Shown piece after piece: positions 41,272-51,698 of a stretch of 64,000 nucleotides of DNA. Origin of the DNA: Strigamia acuminata (lineage: Eukaryota; Arthropoda; Chilopoda; Geophilomorpha; Linotaeniidae); the NCBI GenBank assembly GCA_949358305.1, contig OX442314.1:2297087-2361086 (forward strand). Direction: 5' to 3'. The notes under the pieces are model-generated. The model worked only from the letters and a program-made list of their open reading frames with translations, had not been told where the DNA came from and made no database searches. Position 1 is the first letter of the stretch. Every line of letters begins with the position of its first letter. The position numbers were made by a program, and so were the translations under genes.

Positions 41272-41839
41272 AAAAAAAAGGATTGAAATTGAAATTGCCA
41301 GTGCGTTTAGTGAATTGAAACATTTGATGGGAAATTCGCACACTGACTACTTTTCTACAGTAAATTGCACAAGGAAAGAATGTATCAAGACAGAAGAAAG
41401 CTTGAAAACAAATTGCACAACTTTCGAACTAAGTGTTAAATGTGATTCTAATATTTAGTGCGTCAATACAACAAATTCAAAGGAGAAAGAAAGCCATTTT
41501 ATATTTGCAAGTTCACCTTATAAAAGGGGATTACACAAATCTGGTGTACTAGAAGCAAGGTCCGCAGGGTTAGATAATTAGAGAAGAAGGAGTAAAATAC
41601 TTGCAGATGGGCAGATAGGAGAGAGAAGAGATTTCTTAATCGTGGAATATCATTCTTGTGACTCGTATCCAAGGAAACATGGTGACATGGCCCAATATAA
41701 AATTACACCTTGCAACAGAAATGTCAAGTACATTTTTTAAGACGAATGATGCAGAAGGTTTGTATATAATTTAAATGTATATAATGTAAATTATATACCA
41801 GTACATTTTTTTTTAGAAGCAGTAGAGAAAATAATGAAG

Positions 41840-42180
41840 ATAGCAGTAAATTTCGACCACATACTTCAACGCCAAAGCGTCAAGCAGACTTCTTACTCAA
41901 ATACTTAGAGGACCAGGGGAAAAAATCCGCACAACTGGCCTGAAAAGCAAAAACAAAGACTATTTAAGAAAAATAATAATTGCCTACTGGAAGCTAAAGC
42001 CGAAAAAAACAACAAATCAAAAAGAAAACGATGCCAATGCCACTGCCAACACCACTGCAGTTGCAAAAGAAATCACGAGCAAATCAACAGCAGCAAAGGG
42101 CCACCACCAACACGCTCCTGTCCGTGGAGATCGAATCACCTTTATAATAATTTCAATTTTATATCATTAAATTAAACTAC
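41840..42180 (+). pseudogene. YWKLKP family, copy 3
   Basis: Contains TRGKNPHNWPEKQKQRL and, in a second frame, LRKIIIAYWKLKPKK; the DNA is about 85 percent like 5960-6195, including CACCAACACGCTCCTGTCCG. A frameshift between the two parts breaks it. Confidence 0.5.
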
Positions 42181-42234
42181 AGTCATTTAAATAGATGAAA
42201 TGTCTGTCTAATTATTGAACCGGTCAAACCATTC

Positions 42235-42340
42235 GGGGCAGCGCCATCTTTCGTCACGTGAAAGTGATAAGTTGGTCGACCAATGACGAGGGTCGATTCG
42301 TTCGCCGTTGGATCTAGCCAATTAGGGCGCAGCTTTCAAC
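42235..42340 (+). promoter_or_regulatory. Promoter-like region before 42414 ORF
   Basis: GCCATCTTTCGTCACGTGAA (42243 on) combines a YY1-like word and an E-box, followed by CCAATGACG and CCAATTAGG. It lies 75-170 bp upstream of the ATG at 42414. Confidence 0.35.
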
Positions 42341-42413
42341 AGATTGGTATCATGTTTTCTAAATTGTCTCTCTCTGCAGCTGAATTCGTTCATATTTCGG
42401 AAGAATAAGTTTA

Positions 42414-42680
42414 ATGATGGAAATCTTCAAGTACTTTGCAGGGGAAGTCTCATTTATAATAATCAGTGAAGTTGTGCGGCAACTTGTAGAAAAATTTTTC
42501 AATTGTGTGAATCTATTTGCCTGGCTAAGCGATGATGAAAAATCCATCAAGCCGGTTTTTACTGACAAGAAAAATCGTATAATTATAAAGTTTGGCTACA
42601 AAATACAACGAAAAGATGATGACTACCGCAGGGAGGCCTACAGAAGCTTAAGTACTTTTGCATGTTTGACTGCTTTTTAA
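42414..42680 (+). CDS. GYKI family small protein, copy 1
   Basis: 88-aa frame with an amphipathic/hydrophobic N-terminal helix (SFIIISEVVRQLVEKFFNCV) and a basic part KNRIIIKFGYKIQRKDDDYR. The ORF at 43012 and 43277 has the same architecture (NIITNLAVDFVDHFFHQLN; DRSLIKLGYKIRNFNPEL). A donor-like AAG/GTACTT at 42651 could shorten it and splice to AG at 42690. Unknown function. Confidence 0.4.
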   Translation: MMEIFKYFAGEVSFIIISEVVRQLVEKFFNCVNLFAWLSDDEKSIKPVFTDKKNRIIIKFGYKIQRKDDDYRREAYRSLSTFACLTAF

Positions 42681-42712
42681 ATTCTTTGTAGAATCCTGCG
42701 AAATAGACTCGT

Positions 42713-42898
42713 GTGCATCAATATGCATCAATCTGCAATCCGATTTGCCTTTTTAACTCGACAATCAGGCAGGCCAAAAGAAAAAGATTATTCAGGCTGA
42801 ACAGTGTAATCAAGCAAAATAAGAGAAGGGTGTCATCATTCATTCACTTAGTAGTTACCAGTGTTAGGAAAAAGAACAGGAAGCACATTGATAGATAG
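42713..42898 (+). CDS. KRRVSSFIHL family exon, copy 2
   Basis: Reads SICNPICLFNSTIRQAKRKR and NKRRVSSFIHLVVTSVRKK, stop at 42896-42898. Paralogues: 6230-6390 (C-terminal part) and 35090-35215 (N-terminal part). Strongly basic; might be a nucleic-acid-binding tail. Confidence 0.4.
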   Translation: MHQYASICNPICLFNSTIRQAKRKRLFRLNSVIKQNKRRVSSFIHLVVTSVRKKNRKHIDR

Positions 42899-43011
42899 GT
42901 AGATAGATGATAGATTTTCCACATTTGTTTTTTGTTTGTTATTTTGTTATTCTCAAGTAGAGGAAAAGAACTTCAGTAATCATCTTTCTTAAACCAAAAT
43001 GTGAGACCATA

Positions 43012-43582
43012 ATGAGCAAGAACAATATTTCATCAGGACAGAAGGATTCAAAGATAACCCGGAACATGTCCTACTCAAAAATTTACAAAGAAGTAGTGTG
43101 GCAGGTGGCTGTCAACATTATCACCAACTTGGCTGTAGATTTTGTCGACCACTTTTTTCACCAGTTAAATTTTTTCGAAGAAAATACCGAAAAATTGGCA
43201 AAAAACCCAAGCAAAAATCAAAAAAACAAACAACCAACAAACAAACAACCAAACGTAAACAAGCAACTGTGATGTTTTGTGATTGCAAGGATCGAAGTCT
43301 GATAAAGTTAGGGTACAAAATTAGAAATTTCAATCCAGAGTTACGTCAGGAGTATTATCGCATTTTTAGTTTGAACAATGTGTTTTTTAAAAAAAAATTT
43401 CTAAATTTGTTTAAAAATATTTATCTATTATAAATTTAGTTTTCAGGAGCCGTTTCGAGTAAACGATTAGAGCCGGTCCCCGAGCAAACTTTGGCCGAAG
43501 AAGATATCCAATCATTGAATTATCGATTGGTTACGCACCGTAAACCAGTGCAAGTTCCTACCCAAATTATTCTACAAAAGTA
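43012..43582 (+). CDS. GYKI family gene, copy 2, possibly two exons
   Basis: ATG 43012 opens 86 codons with IYKEVVWQVAVNIITNLAVD. A run of AACAAACAACC units (43222-43258) has expanded and shifts the frame; the neighbouring frame continues DRSLIKLGYKIRNFNPELRQ, EYYRIF. A TTTTCAG acceptor at 43440-43446 precedes RLEPVPEQTLAEEDIQSLNY and a stop at 43580-43582. Paralogue at 42414. The frame change at the simple repeat suggests a broken or slipping copy. Confidence 0.4.
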
Positions 43583-43605
43583 GATCGATTTCGATCGTTT
43601 CCACC

Positions 43606-43855
43606 ATGTCGAAATGGCTTGCTATTATTTTTCTTCTCCTCTTGTTAAATTATTCTAGCGGAGTGCGGGATGCAGATTGCAGCAGCCAAAGATGAAGACA
43701 AATTGGTAAAGTACACTTGCTGCATTGAGGACATGCTGCAATGTTCGGAAGGAACCGAAATAAAGCGGATTTTGGACTCACAACTGATGCCGCTCCAAAT
43801 GGCAGCGTTCACCTTATTCCCAAAACCGTCGACACTCAGGTGCCGTAAATAATAT
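43606..43855 (+). pseudogene. Signal-peptide ORF followed by frameshifted Cys-containing segment
   Basis: CCACCATG at 43602-43608 is a good initiation context. The 29-codon ORF starts MSKWLAIIFLLLLLNYSSG, a typical secretory signal peptide, then stops. The adjacent frame (43670-43852) has YTCCIEDMLQCSEGTEIKRI. A small secreted protein broken by a frameshift is the simplest reading. Confidence 0.35.
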
Positions 43856-43859
43856 ATAG

Positions 43860-45410
43860 GTTATTAATTAAATTGGGAAATATTGTGCGCAACATTTTTA
43901 GTTTTTTAGTTTTACTCTACGCTTTAACCAAACGAAGACATCACGTTTACACCATGGAAGAGAACGAATTAATCAGGTCATTTGCTAGAGCCACCAGATG
44001 AACTTGCGGCTACATCCCAGAAGCGGCGTGGAAAAGTTTCCGCCGCCGCCACGTAATTTATTTAATTTAATTTATTTATTAATTTTAAATTTCAGTGAAC
44101 ACCACTGATTTTTTGCTGATTAAAGTTAGAATTAGCAGGTATTTTGTTGTTTGTATTCAGTAGGAGGTTTAACATCCCAATTTCACTTCATGAGTGGGAT
44201 GACTTTGCTACGCACTTTTGGGATTTTTTTTTTTATTATTATTTTGGCTTTATCGTGTGCTTTACATTTCTGTGACCTCTGTGAACCCAAAATCCGTCAA
44301 AGTTAATTATTAATAATTTGTAATTAAGTTTAGCATGTCTTTGCTAGTGTTAAACTACATTGATTTTATGGACTACATTTGCCGAAATATTTCAAAAGTA
44401 ATTGCTCGTCCGAGAGAATTGGAAATATGAAAATAGCAGTTGCGTTTTTGGCAGGCAGCTATGCAATCAGCGTTTATGACTTTAAGATTCTTTTTACACG
44501 AGTGTAAGCAGTGTAAGCACGAAATACGAAACCGTATTTATTACAAAATGCGCGGGCTACTAGCTCATTTACCTAGTGCTTCACTGCAGCACATTAAAAA
44601 CCGATTGAAAAATGGCGTTAATGTTTTTCAACTGGTTTTCAATCGTTTTAATCATTTTTTTTATGATTTCTTAAGGTTTTTTTCATTTTTTTTTACTGTT
44701 TTTTTATGGTTTTTACCACGACAATCAAAAAGAACATCGCCGATTGAAGTCGACGCGTGCATAAGTTTGCAGTATCAGTAACTTTTTCATGCGAAAATTC
44801 CGTGTCTGGAGACAGAACGTAGGTCTGTGCATCGAGTGAATTAGGAAAGAGTTGTAGGAAAAAAAAATACATGTGAGAATTAACAATTGGAGTCTCAAAT
44901 ACAAACCGTTCGTAGTTTTTTATTTATTCGAGGTCAAACAAATTCAAGAGAGAAGTAAAGAGCCGAAAGCTAAAACTGCAGTGGACATTTCCCAAAGTTT
45001 GGCCGCCACCAATCCGCTGGCAACGACTACAATGGGTTAACAGGCTAAAGGGTTTAAGGAATCTCGACAAAATAAAGTATAAAGTATAACGCCAAACCGA
45101 GCCAAAAAAAAGAAAGCTTCGAAGACCCAAAAAAAGAAAGGAAAAGCAAGCAAGCAAATCTGCTCCTCTAAATACTGTATTCGACAGACCAAGACTGACA
45201 CAACAAGCAAGATCTGAGCCAACTTCTTTGGTGAGGCAATTAAGTATTGGAGGTTTAACATCCCAATTTCACTTCATGAGTGGGATGACTTTGCTAGGTC
45301 ACTTAAAAATAGTATCAGCCAAAATTCCAATATCTGAATGGGAAAGCTTTAAAAAAGGCAATAAAACCAGTTTTTTTAAAAATAGAACAAATTAATTATA
45401 ATTTAGTTTT
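43860..45410. other. Small-ORF debris and a 48-bp duplicated exon-like word
   Basis: 44163-44210 and 45250-45297 are identical for GGAGGTTTAACATCCCAATT...GATGACTTTGCTA, encoding FNIPISLHEWDDFA. A related KIPISEWESF lies at 45322-45348. 44335-44430 is an ORF starting MSLLVLNYIDFMDYICRNIS; 44461-44781 is open with HEIRNRIYYKMRGLLAHLPS. None is identified. The minus ORFs 45157-44924 and 45261-45037 look like shadows. Confidence 0.3.
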
Positions 45411-45413
45411 TCA

Positions 45414-46140
45414 ATGGGTCGTCGTATTGAATCGCTAGTCAAAAAGGACAAAGGCTTAAAGATATTGAATTATTGCAAATTACAAGATTAATCAAATTTA
45501 CAGTACAACTGTTTGAGAGAACTGTACAGTAATTATAAAATAATAATTCACTCCAAGGCAAAATACTTGCAATAAGATCATCTTGCACAAAAGACCACAA
45601 ATGAGATGTATTTGGAATGGTACATTCAGATAAAGAATTTGCAATGGAGAATTTAAAGGAGGAATCAAAACTAAGCACACTCATCAATCAGCATCATGCT
45701 ACATTTTATATACGTTGATGATCTACTATTTTCATTTTGAGCAAGGAATGAGTTCGGTTTGAACCATCTAGTCATCATTTCCAAAAGAAAAATTGAAATG
45801 TATGGATAAATTTTAGGATTTGTCACAACAGCATACCAGCAGCAACTCGTCATCGCATCTTGGACACAATTCAAAGGGAAAGGATTTTGGCAACATTGAA
45901 TTCAAGAAACAGCAAAAGAAAAAGGGGTTTTCCAAGTGACCATTCAGATAAGAAAAAGACAAGAAAACAATTAAGTGAAATTATTGTAGTGGATAAGCAA
46001 TTCAAACAGCAAAATTCAGGACAATTGGTAAATGCTACTCTCTTACGTATGGAGTGCAGTCCTACAAATAACAACATTATTTCAACCAGAGCTCTTTTAG
46101 CAGGGGTGACTACAAGGAGGTAGAGAGTCGGATTTTATAC
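45414..46140 (+). pseudogene. Decayed block D
   Basis: 45612-45705 is the DKEFAMENLKEESK exon shared with 19092. 45860-46123 is open and Lys/Arg-rich with QLVNATLLRMECSPTNNN, covering the word shared with 4290 and 20690. No intact gene identified. Confidence 0.35.
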
Positions 46141-46369
46141 CCCCACGAACTATAGAATCTCAACATTAATTCTAGAGTGACAAATGCATTTTTAAACTAA
46201 AGAAATTTGTAATGAAATGCAGGCTTAAAACACCAAATCATTGTCACCCATGTATATGTATGTTGTCCTTCAAATTACATTTCAATTATATTAAGGTTAG
46301 GCTTAAAATGAAATTTAAAATTTCAAGATGCTTATTCACAAATGTAGTACAAACTAAATATGTATGTTT

Positions 46370-46705
46370 GACAAATAGAAATGGAAATAAAAAAATTAGA
46401 AAGGAAATTTGCATTCGAAACACACAGAAAATGGAAATGGAACACGGAAAATGGAAAATGGAACGTGAAACAAAAAAATTAAATTTGATATTAACTCATA
46501 CCAAACCATCCATCAAAATCCAATGTTAATCCAGTTACTTGGACATGAACACGATCGAAAAACGCGTGGACATTGTGAGAAATATCGAACCGAACCGAAA
46601 ACGAAGCAAAAACGAAGCGAAAATGCACGACTCCGAGCGCGGAATGGAACGTACAACACAACCACGTGACTGTTGCTATGCGACGAAAAATGCATCGCTA
46701 TTGGT
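46370..46705 (-). promoter_or_regulatory. CCAAT/X-box/CACGTG promoter module, copy 2 (uninterrupted)
   Basis: About 85-95 percent like 8050-8392. CACGTG at 46664-46669, GTTGCTATGCGAC at 46671-46683 and CTATTGG (CCAATAG on the minus strand) near 46699-46705. It continues without a break into GGAATCAGATAG at 46708, so this is the pre-insertion structure of the BEL target. Region 46141-46370 has no gene. Confidence 0.5.
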
Positions 46706-47241
46706 TGGAATCAGATAGTTAATAACACTTATTCCCACCAGAGCGCAGAGCGGCACTGGTGGGAACAATTTAAGACAAACTGTTGGGGAGCCAATTGCGA
46801 AATTCGTCGATAAAAATCTTTGAGCAACAAGTGCAAGTTATTCATATCTTGGGCCTTGCTTATCTCGTCGTAGAAAAACGAATAAATATTTATGTTGGAA
46901 AATTAATAAAAATCAAAAATAATTCTTGAAAATTAGACATTTTAAAAAAAATTTTAAGTCAATCGAAAAAGTTTGAAATAAGTCGAAAAAATGAGAAATA
47001 TGTGGGAAAAAAAATTAAATAAGTTAAAATAAGTTGAAAAAATTTAAAATAAGTTGAGATAAGTAAAAAAAAATTGAAAAAATTCGAAAGATTTTAAAAT
47101 GAGTCGAAATAATTTGAACAAAATCAAAAAATTTAAAAAAAATAAAATAATTGATCCATAACCATTTGAGAGTGTATCAATCGTATCGGTTGTTCCTCGA
47201 GTATCATCTGCTGCTGTTGCTGGATCTGCGCTTCCTGTTTC

Positions 47242-47365
47242 TGTTGGAACAATACTTTATAAAATCAACAATGTATTTTGGTAACTATGTATGAAACGTG
47301 TGTTATTAAAAATTCAAGATGAATGTATGAATATATGAAAGCTCCATTGCATATCTGACTCTTCA
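47242..47365 (+). repeat. Copia 5' LTR
   Basis: 124 bp, TGTTGGAACAATACTTTATA to CTGACTCTTCA. Very short for an LTR. Identical to 51699-51822. Confidence 0.97.
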
Positions 47366-47381
47366 TGGGTTATGAGCCCAG
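47366..47381 (+). promoter_or_regulatory. Primer binding site, internal initiator tRNA-Met
   Basis: TGGGTTATGAGCCCAG follows the LTR directly. It is complementary to the anticodon stem-loop (CTGGGCTCATAACCCA, with CAT) of initiator tRNA-Met, not to its 3' end. Drosophila copia uses the same half-tRNA priming. Confidence 0.8.
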
Positions 47382-47578
47382 ACACAAATTTATTATGTGA
47401 AATATGGACTGTTTTTTGGCTGAACAATTGCATATTGTGAAGAAAGGTTGGAAATCTGAAGTTTTAATGCAGTTTTAAATGTTCCATGAGAATTAGGCCC
47501 AGAATTGCCTGAGTGATAAGCCTGTGCAACATTAAGCCCTGGACTGATTAGTTGATTTTAAGTGCTATTTCTGAGGAA

Positions 47579-50500
47579 ATGATGGCAGATCAATTTGTAA
47601 TTCCAGTTGAGAAGTTGAATGGCAGAAACTATGGTGCATGGAAATTTAGAGTGGCAATTCTACTGAGATCCAAACACAAGTGGGATCCAACTGCAGCACC
47701 TGTGATGCCTATTAAATTGATAACTGAAGATGAGAAAACTTTCAATACCAGATTGGATGAATGGCAGGTTAAAGATGTGGAAGTGCTGAATACAATTTTA
47801 TCCACAATAGATGCTACTCAAATGAAATATGTGATGAATGTTGTTACTGCAGCAGAAGCATGGGAGAAATTGCAAGTCCAGAACCAAGGTGTCTTAGCAG
47901 AATTAAAAGTTCAATTAAAAACTGACTTGGGAAGAATTCAGATGAAACCTAGAGAGACAATTCTGGAATACATTGGGCGTGCCACAGCAGTAGCTCAGGA
48001 ACTCCAATCATTGGGAATAGTGACTGAAGAACCAGAACTTTGCTCACACATCTTGAAAGGATTAACTGCTGATTATATTAATGTTGTACGCAGCTGTGAT
48101 GTACTGGGAGTGGCAGCAATGACAATTCAAGTTTTGCAACGTGCCTTATTGGCTGAGGAAGCAAGAAAGCCACAACAGACAACTCCAAAGCTGGAGAGTG
48201 CCAATTGGGTACGAGGTGCAACCTCCTATCAACGAGGCAGAGGTGGCAGACCAGCCAGAGGTCGAACCCAACTCAAATGTTGGAATTGTGGGATTCCAGG
48301 CCATAGACAAGTGGATTGTCGCCGCCCACCCCAGCAGAACCAAGACACTCAGCCATCTACATCTGTCAATCGTGGTTTTCCTCCCCGGTCAAGACCTTGG
48401 GTTCCCCGAGGACGAGGATCATCTGGACCGTCCACATCCAAGCGAGTGACAGATGTGGAAGATCAAACACCACAGTTCGCTCTTGTTGCAACGGACAGTG
48501 ACCCTGCTTATGTGGACAGGGAGAACGAACTTTTAATAGACCAAGAACAATTTGACCCTTACATATGGTATCTGGATTCAGGTGCAACTTCACATATGAG
48601 TGGAGACAGGAGTTTATTTACAACATTGGATGACTCATTTGTCAAGATGGTTTCATTGGCTGATGGCAGAGAGATCAAAGCATCAGGAACTGGTGTAATT
48701 ATGCTAAATATTTGGTTTGGTGACCAAGCCAGAGTACTGAAGTTGGAAGACACCTATTATGTGCCTGAATTGAGTGGTAACCTGTTATCAATAAGCAGAA
48801 TGACTAATTTGGGCTATAAAGTCGCATTTACTGCCCGTGGCTGTACAGTTTCTACAATTGACAATGTACAAGTGTTCCAAGCTTCATCCCATCGGGGATT
48901 GTTCAAATTACAAGCAAGAAGCCCCAATGCACCCACAATGGAAGACAAAGCAGTAGTGATGGCTATTCAATCACAACCTCCATTGACGGGATCAGAGTTG
49001 TGGCACCGCAGGTTGGCACACATAAACAACCGTGCTTTAAAGGATTTAGTAAAGAAAAATATGGTGACAGGGATGACAATTGATAAAGTTCATAAATGGA
49101 CATTGTGTGAGGAATGTGTGACAGCAAAGCACACCAGAAGCCCATTTTTGCCTGCACCATCAATTAGAGCCAGTGGGCCGCTACAGATGCTGCATGTAGA
49201 CCTGTGTGGTCCCATGCCACACCCTTCAATTGGAAGATCAGAGTATATCTTCATGATTGTAGATGACTATTCAAGGTGTTTGTTTCCTCGTTTTTTGGTG
49301 TCAAAGGCTGAGACTTCGGGTGTCTTTGAACAATTTATAGACACACATCAAAATAAGTTTGAAGCCAAAGTCAAGATGGTTCGCTCAGACAACGGAACTG
49401 AATTTTTAAATCAACACTTTAGGGCAATTTTGGACACAAGGGGAATTCAACATCAAACTACCGTCATCTATAGTCCATCCCAAAATGGAGTCTCTGAAAG
49501 GGCAAATAGATCCCTCCTTGACAAGACAAAGACTCTATTGAATGATTCAAAGTTGCCATACAAGTTTTGGGCTGAAGCTGCGGCATGTGCCGCCTACGCA
49601 ATGAATCGCTCACCAACACGTAGGTTTCCGGGCGAGACACCCTATGAAAGACTTACTGGAAGAAAACCAGATATATCTAATATGAGGATTTTTGGCACTA
49701 TTGCTTACGCATGGGTTCCAAAGCAACATAGGAATAAGTTGGATTCTCGTGCTAAACCGGTCATTTTCATGGGCTATCCCTTGTTGAAGCCGGGCTGGAA
49801 GTTTTATGACCAAGATACTAATAATATCATTGTGGCACGAGATGTTAAGTTCAATGAGTCCAGATTGGGAATGGAATTATTATCAGGACAGAATGTAAAA
49901 CCTGATCATGAACCAGAAATGGTGTACATACCTGAGGGAGATGTAAGCTCCCAACCCCCAGTTGTTTTTCAACAACCCACCAGACCGACACCGGGTCCAG
50001 AACGGAGATATCCTTCAAGGATACGACGTCAGGTCCAGCCTTATCAGGCAATTGATTGGCGACAGCATCGCACACAACGTTGGGAGAACCAACGAGCACA
50101 TGTGGTGAACACCAACCCACAGGTTGAAGTACCGATACATGAACCAAAGACATTTGCTGAGGCAGTGACATCTGACCAGGCGAGCCAATGGGTAAAGGCT
50201 ATGGAAGAGGAAATAGCCTCCCACACCCAACAAAATACTTGGACTTTGGTTCCAAGACCACAGGATGCAAAAGTAATTGGCTCTCGCTGGGTATACAAGT
50301 TTAAGAAGAAATATAAAGCCCGTCTAGTTGTTCAAGGCTACAATGTCCACAAGGGCATTGACTATTCAGAGTCTTTTTCCCCTGTGGCTCGATTGGCTAC
50401 CATCAGAATTATCTTAGCCATTGCTGCAATGTTTGGCTTTATAGTCAAGCACTACGATGTCAAATCAGCATACCTCCATGCGAAATTGAAGGAGGTAGTC

Positions 50501-51688
50501 TACATGGAGCAACCTCAAGGCTTTATTCAACCTGGGCGAGAAAACGATGTTTGGCTCCTAAATAAGGCAGTTTATGGTTTACCTCAGGCAGGCCGCGCTT
50601 GGCATGAAGCCCTGAACAAGGTACTTGCACAAGCGGGATTTAAGAAGTTGGTAGTTGATCCATGCGTTCATCTGTGGAAAAATGGTACCGACATTATAAT
50701 AATGGGCACTTATGTCGACGATTTGATGCCGGCAACTAACGCCACACGGATGCTCGATCAGATAATGGGGAAAGTGATGAAGCAAGTTAATCTGATCGAC
50801 CTTGGAGAAGTCACAGAGATTTTGAGCATCAGGATTAGGCGACAGACCCACCCGTATGCACTTTTGTTGGACCAATCCAAGTATATATTTGAGGTCTTGC
50901 TTAAATTCAACATGATGAATGCAAAGACAAGTAGAGCACCCATGGACCCATCCCAGAAACTGGAGGACCCTAATTATCCGCTCGGATCACCATTAATTAA
51001 CGAGCCCTATCGAGAATTAATTGGCTCTTTATCCTACTTGGCTCAAGCTACTCGACCAGATATCGCTTATGCGGTATCCTATCTATCGCAGTGGTTGCAG
51101 AATCCGCATGACGCTCACTGGACAGCAGCAAAGAAGATCCTTCGCTATTTAAAAGGAACGGCTGATTTGTCGTTAATTTATTCTCACGGATTTGGATTAT
51201 TGCGAGGATATGCCGATGCATCTTGGAACAGTGCCTCGGTTGATGCAAAGAGCTATGCAGGATTTATCACCATGCTGGGAAATTCAACCATCACTTGGCA
51301 ATCAAAGAAGCAAAAGCTAATTGCCTTATCAACATGTGAATCGGAATTTGTAGCAATGGTAGAGTTAGCGAAAGAACTGAAATGGATAACATCATTGCTG
51401 GAACAGCTTGAAATGACCAAATTAATTCAAAGACCGATTCAAATCTTTTCTGATAATCAAGCCGCCATCGCCCTCACTAAGAACCCCCAGTACCATGGGC
51501 GCACAAAACACTTTCACAGGAGAGTGTTATTTTTACGTGAGGATGTTCAAGATGGAACTTATGATATCAACTATATGTCTACAGAAGAGATGCCTGCAGA
51601 TATTATGACTAAGGCAACAGGTGGTTTGAAATTGATCACCACAAAGGATTTTATTAATTTGCGACTATGTGATTCACCGTTACGATGA
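47579..51688 (+). CDS. Copia gag-pol polyprotein (1369 aa)
   Basis: Start chosen at ATG 47579 (a second ATG follows at 47582). Domains: gag from KLNGRNYGAWKFR, zinc knuckle CWNCGIPGHRQVDC about residue 234, protease YLDSGATSHM about 333, GAG-pre-integrase LWHRRLAHINN, integrase triad D541, D604, E640 (D-D-35-E), RT from WVKAMEEEIASHTQQNTW about 870, catalytic YVDD 1045-1048, RNase H GYADASWNS about 1210, C-terminus to ADIMTKATGG. All major motifs are intact. Between GSRWVYKFKKK and YKARLVVQGY about ten residues usually present in copia RT are missing. The gene needs no frameshift; gag and pol are in one frame, as in copia. Confidence 0.97.
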   Translation: MMADQFVIPVEKLNGRNYGAWKFRVAILLRSKHKWDPTAAPVMPIKLITEDEKTFNTRLDEWQVKDVEVLNTILSTIDATQMKYVMNVVTAAEAWEKLQVQNQGVLAELKVQLKTDLGRIQMKPRETILEYIGRATAVAQELQSLGIVTEEPELCSHILKGLTADYINVVRSCDVLGVAAMTIQVLQRALLAEEARKPQQTTPKLESANWVRGATSYQRGRGGRPARGRTQLKCWNCGIPGHRQVDCRRPPQQNQDTQPSTSVNRGFPPRSRPWVPRGRGSSGPSTSKRVTDVEDQTPQFALVATDSDPAYVDRENELLIDQEQFDPYIWYLDSGATSHMSGDRSLFTTLDDSFVKMVSLADGREIKASGTGVIMLNIWFGDQARVLKLEDTYYVPELSGNLLSISRMTNLGYKVAFTARGCTVSTIDNVQVFQASSHRGLFKLQARSPNAPTMEDKAVVMAIQSQPPLTGSELWHRRLAHINNRALKDLVKKNMVTGMTIDKVHKWTLCEECVTAKHTRSPFLPAPSIRASGPLQMLHVDLCGPMPHPSIGRSEYIFMIVDDYSRCLFPRFLVSKAETSGVFEQFIDTHQNKFEAKVKMVRSDNGTEFLNQHFRAILDTRGIQHQTTVIYSPSQNGVSERANRSLLDKTKTLLNDSKLPYKFWAEAAACAAYAMNRSPTRRFPGETPYERLTGRKPDISNMRIFGTIAYAWVPKQHRNKLDSRAKPVIFMGYPLLKPGWKFYDQDTNNIIVARDVKFNESRLGMELLSGQNVKPDHEPEMVYIPEGDVSSQPPVVFQQPTRPTPGPERRYPSRIRRQVQPYQAIDWRQHRTQRWENQRAHVVNTNPQVEVPIHEPKTFAEAVTSDQASQWVKAMEEEIASHTQQNTWTLVPRPQDAKVIGSRWVYKFKKKYKARLVVQGYNVHKGIDYSESFSPVARLATIRIILAIAAMFGFIVKHYDVKSAYLHAKLKEVVYMEQPQGFIQPGRENDVWLLNKAVYGLPQAGRAWHEALNKVLAQAGFKKLVVDPCVHLWKNGTDIIIMGTYVDDLMPATNATRMLDQIMGKVMKQVNLIDLGEVTEILSIRIRRQTHPYALLLDQSKYIFEVLLKFNMMNAKTSRAPMDPSQKLEDPNYPLGSPLINEPYRELIGSLSYLAQATRPDIAYAVSYLSQWLQNPHDAHWTAAKKILRYLKGTADLSLIYSHGFGLLRGYADASWNSASVDAKSYAGFITMLGNSTITWQSKKQKLIALSTCESEFVAMVELAKELKWITSLLEQLEMTKLIQRPIQIFSDNQAAIALTKNPQYHGRTKHFHRRVLFLREDVQDGTYDINYMSTEEMPADIMTKATGGLKLITTKDFINLRLCDSPLR

Positions 51689-51698
51689 AGGGCGAGAA

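Noticed and set aside
47552-47578. Upstream extension of the copia polyprotein to 47552
   Set aside because: Position 47552 is TTG, not ATG. Tandem ATGs at 47579 and 47582 fit a eukaryotic start.
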